Shown in pieces: positions 54,934-64,000 of a stretch of DNA of 64,000 nucleotides (positions are counted from its first letter, which is position 1; each line of letters starts with the position of its first letter). Below the pieces are notes generated by a model that saw only the letters and a list, made by a program, of their open reading frames with translations, made no database searches and was not told the origin of the DNA. The position numbers and the translations under genes were made by a program. Location of the stretch: contig OZ023188.1 in NCBI GenBank assembly GCA_963995505.1, positions 18,861,912 through 18,925,911 of the forward strand. The letters are read 5' to 3'. This DNA is from Hypericum androsaemum (lineage: Eukaryota > Streptophyta > Magnoliopsida > Malpighiales > Hypericaceae).

Positions 54934-56399
54934 TTCGCCCTCTCCTTAAAGCTTCAACGCTGTAGAATCTCTTCTAACCCTCGCTGTTCAGAAGTGGATA
55001 GGTTCGCCACTAAACCCAAAACCCTCTCGTCCGCCGTTTCTTGCTTTTTTTTTTCTTTTTTCTAAAGCGGAGTCGTTCCGTATTCTTCGGTCGTATGGTA
55101 ATAGACGACGGATGTCACTCTTGCGGACGACCAAAAGGCGAGACCCGTCGAAGAAGGGTGCTCAGACGACTGCTGATATATTTTGGGCTTTTGTTAATTG
55201 TTAGAGCTCAATTGACTAGTTTGATCCAAAGTGGTAAAGTAAAAAAAAATTGACTATTCTGGCTTTTCCTCTCTTTTTTCCGGAGAAAGATCTAGTGATG
55301 ATGTCATTGCTTCAAAGTTCAAAGCTGGTAAATTGTAATAATTCGTAACAGTTCATAAAAAATCAAATTTCAATTTTTTCTAGTAAAGAACTTACAGACA
55401 ACGTAAAATACTTTCCAACAATGTTTTAAAATTTTATCAAAACAACGTAATAAGTTGTAAAATTGATTTAATGTAAAAAAAATTCTCCTCGATGTTGGTC
55501 GAGTTCTTTTTTCTTATAAGTTGGTCGAATTCATATTCTCACGATGACGCGTTGAAGTTTCACGGTGTCCAAGAGCGTGACAAGTTCTTGTTTGGTTGGA
55601 ATTTGGTTGGAAATGCACAACTTTCCGATCGTCGTCTCCTCGGGACATGAACCATTTGGTGTTTAGCTGGACAACTAAAGTCGCTAAACCAAGTTGTGAC
55701 TTTTCGGTAAACAATTTTTTTTATAAGTAAATTTATATTAAATCTACCAACAAATAATTACATATTAATTATATCAAATTGTACATTTGTACAAATCCCA
55801 GGCGTCTAGGCGAGACAAAATAGGAAGTTTATTTCAGTCTATCCCGATTTCTTGTCCTATTTATTTCTATGAGACAAAAAATCTTGTCCAAAGACAAAAA
55901 TCTCTCGTGATTGATTTTTATCATATTACCCAAAATTCTTTCCTTTTTCTTTATTTCTTCACCTAGTTTAACCCAATTAATACTAATTATTTTCTCTAAT
56001 ATATATTTTTCATGTCTCGTATACAAAAAAAATTAATTCGGATTCAAATATTTCAATATTTGTGTACTCATTTCAATTTTCTAAATTTTTAATGTGATTG
56101 TGATGACTGATTTTACTCGGACTAATGAATGTTCTCTTTTGTTGTCATCGAGGGTAATTTTGTCTTTAACAAAATTTTAGACTAAACTATTACACATGAC
56201 AAATAGAGAACTGGACTAAACATTCAAATATGTACTGAAGTTACCAAATACGGGACAGAACAGTTAGAACAAATAGGTCTGTCTAGTACTGTTATGTCCT
56301 ATATCTCTAGCCATGTCCAGAATACGTACCAAACGCAACCCTAAAGTACTAGATAAACACGTATCTAAGAGAAATAAAGATAAGTGCTATTTAGCGAAA
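54934..56399. other. SMN promoter and intergenic DNA
   Basis: The SMN 5' leader and promoter occupy the first part. A T-rich run lies at 55,046-55,062. The rest is AT-rich without a recognised gene. Confidence 0.5.
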
Positions 56400-56404
56400 G
56401 GCCC

Positions 56405-56879
56405 TGACGCAGCTAGGATCAGATTTAAGTCGAACTCGATTGAAGGATTGGATAGCTCCTTGTTTCGTACAACTTCTGTTGCGTGAAAACAAGTTGTTCT
56501 AAGATTAGAACGGCCAGCTTAGGGCGAATTTGAATAGAAAGACTCAACACGGACGCACCGCAATTTTGGACACTTTGTCTCAGTTTGGAAATAACTTGAC
56601 AATGCTTGATTATCTTTTCATAGCATTATAAAGCGGAGGCGGGTTACATGGCGTTTTCGAAGGGCGACCTATTCCCCTCCTTACACGATCGTTACACCTC
56701 TTTAACCCACACTTAATGGCACTTATTTCCTGCCTTATTCAGCTACCGGCTATAACGAAGAGTGCGGATCAATTACAATCATTAATGGAAATGACAATTA
56801 AAGAGCATCACAGCCAACTTATTCAGACGAGCCAAACGATCCCATGCAGCCAAGCACACGTTAAGACGTTCCTACGTCA
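56405..56879 (-). repeat. 3' LTR of the Gypsy element
   Basis: 475 bp, TGACG...CGTCA on the plus strand. The pol stop codon TAG (56872-56874) lies in its first 8 bases on the coding strand. Confidence 0.92.
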
Positions 56880-59800
56880 TCCTCCCCTCCTTGGAAACTT
56901 GCTTGTCCCGTGTAGCAAGGCGTGAAGGCAAGGGAAAAGCATCATGATAAGGAGTAAGATCTGCGACATTGAAAGTCCTTGAGACACCATACTCTTCGGG
57001 AAGGTCAACGACATAGGCATTATCGTTTATTCTTCGCAGAATCTTGAAATGACCAAACTTCTTCGGCTGTAACTTCCCTCCCAGGCTGGCTGGCATCCTC
57101 TCTTTGCGAAAATGGACCATGACGTCTTCGCTTGGTTGGAAGATTTGGATTCTTCTATGCTCGTCAATTCGGGCCTTCTCCTTCGCGTAGGTTGCACTCA
57201 GCCTGCTTCTCACTGCTTCGAGGACTTCTTGTACGTGCTCCGTGTACGAAATTGCCGAATTGTTAGCTTTGTTCGATCTTGTGATGGCAGCAACGTCCAC
57301 TAGATGATTCGAAACTTTGGTGTAGACCAACGAGAATGGTGAGTGCCCTGTGGATCGATGTACAGCTCCGTTGTATGCAAACTCCGCAATTGGTAGTGCA
57401 AGATCCCATTGTCTCTTTTTGTCATGACACAGGCTTCGGAGTAAACTTCCGAGGGTTCTATTGGTGGTTTCAGTCTGTCCATCGGTTTGTGGATGCGCAG
57501 TTGAGCTATATTGGAGTGTAGCATCGAACATAAACCACAATGTCTTCCAAAAGCTAGCAAGAAACTTCACGTCACGATCAGAAGTTATGCTCTTCGGCAC
57601 TCCATGCAACTTCACTACTTCCTTGAAAAATAAATGTGCTATTCCATGAGCGTTCGAGGTTTTCTTGCAAGGGATGAAATGAGCCATCTTGGATAACCTG
57701 TCAACAACCACAAAAATGGAGTCTACACCACGAGGGGTGCGTGGTAATCCCAACACGAAATCCATGCTCAAATCTTCCCAAATAGCTCGCGGAACAGGCA
57801 AAGGCATATATAATCCCGTGTTACGCACACTCCCTTTGTCTCCTGGCATACGCGGCAATGCTTCACAATTCTAGCAACCTCTTTAGTCATCTTAGGCCAA
57901 TAAAAATGATCAGTAAGAGCTGCTAGGGTCTTATCTTGACCGAGATGTGCCGCGAGACCTCCACCATGCAATTCCCAAATCAAATGTTCACGAAGTGATG
58001 TGTTGGGAATGCAAAGTTGATTACCTCTCAGCAAGAAACCATCATGAATGTGGAACTCTCCATCGCCTTTGCCTCCTTTGCATTTCTTCCAAATTTCTCC
58101 AAAGTCCGCATCCTCTTCGTAAAGATCACGTAAACAATCAAAAGAGGTCACTCTTGCACGCCATTCGGTTAGTAGGGCAACTCTTCTACTTAGTGCATCC
58201 GCCGCGAGATTTTGAGCTCCTCTCTTGTGCATGATCTTGAAGGGAAATTTCTGTAAGTATGTAGACCATCTCACGTGCATGTGACTTGCGAACTTGGATT
58301 GGTCGTTGAGGAACTTCAGAGCGCGGTGATCTGAGTAGAGCACAAACTCCTTGCCGATGAGGTAGTGCTCCCAAGTCTTCAAGGCTCGAAAGAGGGCGTA
58401 GAATTCCTTCTCATAAGTTGACCAATATTGCCTGTGCTCGCTCAATTTTTCGCTGAAATACGCAACCGGTCTCTTCTCTTGTGAAAGTATGGCTCCAATT
58501 CCCATTCCGGAAGCATCAACATGTACTTCGAAAATCTTGCTAAAGTCTAGCAATGCAAGCACCGGGGTTGAGCTCAGCTTCGTCTTCAACTCATTAAACG
58601 AGTCATCCACTTCCTTATTCCAATCAAAAGGAACCCCTTTCTTTAGCAACGATGTCATTGGAGCTGCGACCTCACTGAACCCCCTTATAAACCTTCTATA
58701 AAATGCGGCAAGACCTAGAAAGCTTCGGACTTGACTCACATTATTCGGCTTAGGCCAATTTCGAATTGCCTCCACCTTGGCTTTATCAACTTGAATTCCT
58801 TCCTCCCCAACTACAAATCCAAGAAAGAGCAACTTCTTTTGCCAGAAAACACACTTCTTTAAGTTGGCAAATAGTTCATTCTCTCGTAAAGCACTGAAAA
58901 CCTCTCTCAAGTGATTCAAATGTTCAAACTCAGACTGGCTATATACGAGAATATCATCGAAGTATACCACCACGAACTTGTCAAGGAAGGGCTTCATTAC
59001 CTGATGCATCAATCTCATGAATGTACTTGGTGCATTTGTCAGCCCGAATGGCATAACAAGCCACTCATACAAGCCATCTCGCATCTTGAACGCCGTCTTC
59101 CATTCATCTCCGGGGCGGATCCAGATTTGATGATAGCCACTTTGCAGGTCGATCTTTGAGAAAATGGTCGAGCCACTGAGGTTATCTAGCATGTCATTCA
59201 GTCGTGGGATTGGAAACCTGTAGCCAATGGTGATCTTGTTAATGGCTCGGCTGTCCACGCACATCCTCCACGTACCGTCTTTCTTAGGCACCAACAGTGC
59301 GGGCATGCCACAAGGGCTAAGACTCTCCCGAATAAAGCCCTTGTCTAGGAGTTCTTGCACTTGATCACGAAGGATCTGATTTTCCTTTGGACTGAGTCGG
59401 TAATGTGGCAAGTTTGGGAGCGTGGAACCCGGGATCAAATCAATCCGATGTTGGATATTGCGAAGAGGAGGTAGCCCCTTTTGCAAGTCTTCGGAGATTA
59501 CTTCTGGAAACTCTAGAAATAATTCTTGCACGGGCTCAGGGACTCTATCGTCACCTCTCTCCACGTCCGAAACACCTTCCTTTATCACCAAAATGTGACA
59601 CCACCCGAGCTCGTTGATTGAATCTTGTAATTCTTTCGTCGAAGTGATAATCGTAACGAGCTGCATGCCACTGTTGTATTGCGCCTTGGCATGCTTCGGT
59701 TTACTCGGCAATAAGGTAAATCGTTCTCCCCCTTTCTTCAACTCGTAGGTGTTCTCCTCCCCTTTGTGAATCACCTTGTTGTCGAATTCCCACGGTCTTC

Positions 59801-61286
59801 CCAATAAGATGTTGCACGCGTCCATCTCTAGCACATCACACTCAATCTTGTCTGAATATCTCCCGATAGTGATTGGTATCGTGCACCTCGAGTTTACTTT
59901 AATGCCCCCTCCTACACGAACCCAACCGATGGAATAGGGAGAAGGGTGAGGCGTGGTCTTGAGGCCAAGCTTTTCGACCGTCTTGCTGCTTACAAAATTC
60001 TCCTGGCTTCCCCCATCTATAATGACCTCGCATATCTCTTTCCCGACGTGGCAACGCGTGCGGAATAAGTTATTTCGTTGAGACTCATCCTTCTTTGATG
60101 CGGTCAAAGCCAACTTGCGCATGACCCCGCAGTACTCCTCCTCCTCCTCAGAGGTCTCTTGATCCTCATCTCCACTTTCTTCAACTGGAGCGCACAAATA
60201 GGCCCCCGATGTCTCTTCATCCGTGTCTTCCTTCTCGCAAAGCTGTGTAAACTTGCGTTTAGGACACTCGCTTGACTTGTGACCATAAGCGTTGCACTTG
60301 AAACATCGGATGCCAGAGCTTGTCTCCGCCTCTTTTCCTTTTCGTTGAACAACCTTAGGGGTAGACTTCTTCGGAGGGGCTCTCGCTTCAGTTGCTTGAG
60401 AAGTACTCTTCTCATTTCCTCCTTTAACATAAGAGGACGATTGCCCAGGGCCTGAAAAATGCGTCAGGGACGTTTTCTTCTTCTTCAAAGCAGCCCCGAT
60501 CTTTCTTGCCTTAGCACACACATCTTGGAAAAATAAGAACGTGTCAAACTCCATCCGGTTCTTGATCTCATAGCTAAGGCCATCTACGTAACATGCAATC
60601 ATCTGATCTTCGTTCTCCCCTACATCATTACGGGATGCCAGCCTCATGAACTCGGAAGTGTACTCATCAACAGATCTATTACCTTGAGTGCAAGATAGGA
60701 ATTGTGAGTACAAGGTCTGATGGTAGTCAACCGGGAGGAACCTTTCACGTAGAGCTTGCTCCATGGTAGGCCAATCATGAATAGGTCGATCTCCTCTCCT
60801 TCTCCGAGATTCTTGTTCCTTTCTCCACCACACCGCGGTTCCGGATTCAAGCTTGAAAGCCACGTAATTGACCTTTTGATCCTCCGTAAGATCCATACAA
60901 TCGAAATACTTCTCCACCGAGTCAAGCCAGTTAAGAAATCCCTCCACATCCGCATCACCATAGAATTTCTCTATGTTCATTTTGAAGGGACGGTCCACCC
61001 TTCTCCCGTACTCTCCTCCTCGTTCTTCCCCTCTGTGCACTTCTCTTCTTGCACCACGCCCTCAATCACCTCGTCCGCGACCTCTTACCCCTCGCCCTCC
61101 TCCTTGCACCTCAGGCACATCATCCAGTTCGTCATCTTCCACACCGAGAGGATTGTCCCGCATCTCAACTGGTGGCAGCGCCGCGGGTTGCACCGCCATG
61201 TTTCTTAGTTGCGCCAAGACCTCTTGCATCAAGGTCTCAAGCTCACCAAGTCTCGTTGCTGTATCTGGATCGGTTATGATGTCGCT
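56880..61286 (-). pseudogene. Gypsy gag-pol polyprotein, one stop and one frameshift
   Basis: From about 61,286 the frame reads DPDTATRLGELETLMQEVLAQL, is cut by TGA at 61,062-61,064 (a CGA in the RGRG tract changed by C to T), and continues open to about 57,855. Order: gag capsid (WPTMEQALRERFLP, DEYTSEFMRLA), a CCHC knuckle (CFKCNAYGHKSSEC), aspartic protease (IIDGGSQENFVS, Gly where Ser or Thr is usual), reverse transcriptase (KIDLQSGYHQI, VVYFDDILVYS), RNase H (VHVDASGMGIGAI) and the integrase zinc finger up to CRVCQETKG. There one base is missing and the frame shifts. The next frame carries the integrase core ([41 protein letters not shown]) and C-terminal domain to EGRMT. No chromodomain is visible. 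Confidence 0.9.
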
Positions 61287-61292
61287 CGGCTT

Positions 61293-61744
61293 AGTCAAAC
61301 TCGATTGAAGGATTGGATAGCTCCTTGTTTCGTACAACTTCCGTTGCGTGAAAACAAGTTGTTCTAAGATTAGAACGGCCAGCTTAGGGCGAATTTGAAT
61401 AGAAAGACTCAACACGGACGCACCGCAATTTTGGACACTTTGTCTCAGTTTGGAAATAACTTGACAATGCTTGATTATCTTTTCGTAGCATTATAAAGCG
61501 GAGGCGGGTTACATGGCGTTTTCGAAGGGCGACCTATTCCCCTCCTTACACGACCGTTACACCTCTTTAACCCACACTTAATGGCACTTATTTCCTGCCT
61601 TATTCAGCTACCGGCTATAACGAAGAGTGCGGATCAATTACAATCATTAATGGAAATGACAATTAAAGAGCATCACAGCCAACTTATTCGGACGAGCCAA
61701 ACGATCCCATGCAGCCAAGCACACGTTAAGACGTTCCTACGTCA
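61293..61744 (-). repeat. 5' LTR of the Gypsy element (inner end missing)
   Basis: 452 bp matching 56,428-56,879. The stretch corresponding to the first 23 bp of the left copy is replaced by unrelated sequence that reads on into gag, so the primer-binding region is lost. Confidence 0.88.
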
Positions 61745-61749
61745 GGCCC

Positions 61750-62240
61750 CCAATTACACCCAAAAGTATAGCGGCCCTCAATTACACTCAAAAGCATGGT
61801 AGCCTCATTAACACCCAAAAAGAAACCAATTAGTGAGGATCAAAAGGTAAAATTTGATCAGACCCTCGAGCCACAACCTTTATCACGTGGAGGATAGATA
61901 AGGCGTCTTCTTTCCAAAAAATGGTCATAAGAATTGTCAAACGCCAAGCCTCGCCCGTAAGCACCTCATTAAGAACATCGTCTCACACCTCCATGTTTGA
62001 CAACAACGAGCTAAGGCATACCCCCGCAAAAGGCCTCTTCGAGGTGGACAACTCTTTTAGGAACCCGAATATTATTACTAAAATCATCCTATAAATAATG
62101 TAACGATCGATTGTTAATAACAAAATTTAATAGAAATAAAAGTTCCATTGTACACCAAAAAATAAAAACTCATTTTTTTCAAGTAACCATAGGCATAGGA
62201 TACACCCGACGTTTCTCAGAGCACATTTAACTTAACGATA

Positions 62241-62293
<53 letters not shown>

Positions 62294-62352
62294 AATTCAG
62301 GGTTCAAATTTTACGATTGTAATCATTGTGTAAAAATTTTAGTTAAAAAAGG
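61750..62352. other. Intergenic DNA with (TA)n microsatellite
   Basis: No gene. A (TA)n run of about 40 bp lies at 62,246-62,287. Confidence 0.7.
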
Positions 62353-62898
62353 GGAAAAGTTTACTAAAGTACCCTGAGGTTTCACGCTTTGTTACGTTAG
62401 TACACTGTGGTTTGACTTTTTCTTTTTAGGTGACAGAGGTTCCAAAAAGTGAAACTTCTAATAACAAATTTTTAACCAGGGTTAATTTTTTCAACCAAAC
62501 TATACACATAGGCGCCACTTCATCGCCATATAGTATTTTTATATCTTAAGTGACGATGACGTGGCAAATTTATAAAATCTCAATCCCTTTATTTTTCTAA
62601 CCCTAATTAGAAACCCCCAACCCTGATTATAAAAATTTTGGCGATGTGGCGATTTGTAATTTTGACTTTTGAGATTTTGTAATTTTGCCACGTCATTGCC
62701 ACTTAGGATATAAAAATATGACGTCGCGATGATGTGGCATCTAAGTGTATGGTCAGGTTGAAAAAATTAACCCCAGTTAAAAATTTATCACCAAAAGTGT
62801 CACTTTTTGAAACTTTTGTCACCTAAAAAGAAAAAGTCAAATCACAGGGTACTATCGTAACAAAGCGTGAAACCTCAGGGTACTTTAAAAAATTTTCC
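62353..62898. mobile_element. Long-TIR MITE, probably Mutator-derived
   Basis: A 546-bp element has inverted arms of about 145 bp, starting GGAAAAGTTTAC and ending with the inverse GGAAAATTTTTT-type terminus. Shared words include agtaccctgaggtttcacgc, tttgactttttctttttagg and ggttaattttttcaacc. Target repeats are obscured by A-rich flanks. There is no coding capacity. The terminus resembles that of the fragment at 38,656. Confidence 0.8.
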
Positions 62899-63443
62899 AA
62901 AAAAATTCATCTTCCTCGAAAAAAAAGGGTTCTCTTCCTTTTGGCTATCTAATTATGTTTTAGAGTTTCTTTTTGGTTTTCATGCTTTAGACTTTCCTCC
63001 CCCTATTTTGGCTCGTGACAGTATTGGTGTGGCTACGTCCCGCTATTCTACTTTGTTATTTCCTGCTTTATCAATAAGAAGAGTGCATATACACTCACCA
63101 TTATCACCAAAAATAAATAAATAAATTCTAGAGTCCAGTCAGGTCCAATTTCTAAACAGCAGTAAAAAAGATTTTTTGGTTCATTTGTTGTTCTCGTATG
63201 TTAATGTAGGTCGAGTGAACGAGCAAAGTCGAAATAAAAATCTGACCTTGAGAGTTGGTCAGTTACTCAGAGGGTTGATATTTAGATAGTCAATATATGG
63301 ATATGAAAAAATTTGTACTCCCAGGCACAGTCCCCTAGAAATCTCCTCCTCCTCCAATTTCAAATACCCATTCCCAATTTCAAACCTCCTCCTCCCAATT
63401 TTTCCCCTGATCCCGGCTTTCTTCCCTTTCCCCGTCGGCGCAA
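62899..63443. other. Intergenic DNA left of a Gypsy LTR
   Basis: Contains a possible LINE-like 3' tail (tttatcaataagaagag... aaaaataaataaataaa, to about 63,124) without clear target repeats, and a CT-rich stretch at 63,340-63,430. No gene. Confidence 0.4.
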
Positions 63444-64000
63444 TGTTACGATCCTTGGTGTGACATAAGGTTTTCAATTCTTGAAGTTACATAATTGTAA
63501 GAAAATAAAATGTAGAGAAGAGAAAGGAGATAAGAAATGGAAGAGAAAGTAGTAGATTAGGATAATTTGATATTCAATATTGATGTCCTGCCTTGTACAT
63601 ACTTTTGTCCATTTTATACTAGGACAATATGGTTAAAAGGGAAACTACCCACTACACCACTACGTCCACTACAACCACCACTAATACACAAACTAACTAC
63701 AACTATTACAAGTAGTTGGTCCCTGTCCAGTAACCACCAATTGAGTATTGTGACATTCGCCCGCCGTTGAACAAATTCTTGTCCTCAAGAATTCAAATTA
63801 GAGATGGAAGGAAATTGCACACGAACACCAATGATAAATTCTTCGACTTGCCGCAACAGAGATCCGGAAACCACTAGCTCCCAAAATTGCTCAACTATTG
63901 CAATCTTGGATAGAATCATAATTATAATAACCAACATAGTAGATAGTTGAAATATACAAAGAAGATGTTCGTAAGAAGGAATGAAGGAAAGGAGGGAGGG
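63444..64000 (-). mobile_element. Second Gypsy-type LTR element, cut by the window end
   Basis: On the minus strand a 312-bp LTR (63444-63755) runs TGTCACAATACTC to CGTAACA, preceded by a purine-rich AACGGCGGGCGAA polypurine tract. Upstream codons (EDKNLFNGGR-like in one frame) recall the end of plant Gypsy pol. The internal part extends past 64,000. Only the 3' LTR and a few hundred internal bases are visible. Confidence 0.65.

Larger units (their letters stand above)
56405..61744 (-). mobile_element. Ty3/Gypsy LTR retrotransposon, nearly complete
   Basis: The element is flanked by GGCCC (56400-56404) and GGCCC (61745-61749), a perfect 5-bp target duplication. LTRs begin TGACG and end CGTCA. 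Over the 452 bp they share, the two LTRs differ at five positions, all transitions (1.1%), so insertion is young. Coding is on the minus strand. In the right (5') LTR the first ~25 bp on the plus strand, together with the primer-binding site and leader, appear replaced: gag-like codons run directly into LTR sequence at about 61,292. A TGA and a frameshift break the polyprotein. Confidence 0.93.

Overview
The window is nuclear DNA of a flowering plant, probably a eudicot. Genes have many short GT-AG introns, intergenic DNA is AT-rich, and the gene families are plant ones: ECA1/egg-cell prolamin-like peptides, a GDSL lipase, a COMT-type O-methyltransferase, chloroplast glycerol-3-phosphate acyltransferase and a plant mobile domain protein. 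Mutator, hAT, PIF/Harbinger, LINE, Copia and Gypsy transposons are all present. I cannot name the species.

Layout. 0-10.4 kb: a decayed local duplication cluster with a GDSL promoter/exon relic (1.3-1.6 kb), an ECA1-like gene (5.25-5.55 kb), an intact five-exon GDSL esterase gene (7.03-8.60 kb), a truncated ECA1-like copy (9.1-9.3 kb) and a second ECA1-like gene (10.0-10.3 kb). 12.4-14.2 kb: two broken, divergently arranged O-methyltransferase paralogues. 15.8-18.5 kb: a five-exon ABHD17-type alpha/beta hydrolase with a Cys-rich tail. 19.1-32.1 kb: a Mutator-rich block, with a non-autonomous Pack-MULE carrying alpha-mannosidase II and EF-hand/zinc-finger gene pieces, a 9.9-kb MULE (20,445-30,379), a small hAT MITE and a second long-TIR MULE related to the Pack-MULE. 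33.0-35.9 kb: a dead PIF/Harbinger element with nuclease and Myb-like genes. 38.7-39.7 kb: a MULE-like fragment with an arabinogalactan-protein-like piece. 40.5-45.1 kb: a 12-exon plastid GPAT (ATS1). 46.6-48.0 kb: a hAT deletion derivative with a perfect 8-bp TSD. 48.4-54.9 kb: three housekeeping genes, DAD1 (minus), an At1g32220-like NAD(P)-binding protein (plus) and a plant SMN homologue (minus). 56.4-61.7 kb: a young Gypsy element with 5-bp TSD. 62.4-64 kb: a long-TIR MITE and the LTR of another Gypsy element leaving the window.

The most interesting object is the 9.9-kb MULE. It has ~98% identical outer TIRs, a 9-bp target duplication (8/9) and three genes arranged like maize MuDR. A plant mobile domain (MAIN/MAIL-like) protein of 775 aa reads inward from the left TIR. 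A mudrA-like DDE transposase with SWIM and CCHC fingers reads inward from the right TIR. A 381-aa protein I reconstruct from nine exons lies between them and consists of two tandem HROB-like OB-fold modules with mirrored exon sizes and phases. The transposase has a single in-frame TAG in the SWIM finger; both cargo genes are fully open. A transposon carrying a silencing-related domain and a recombination-type OB-fold protein is a candidate accessory system for anti-silencing or repair-coupled transposition.

Exon boundaries below were derived by hand from splice consensus, reading frame and family conservation. Gene family assignments rest on recognised motifs, not on searches.
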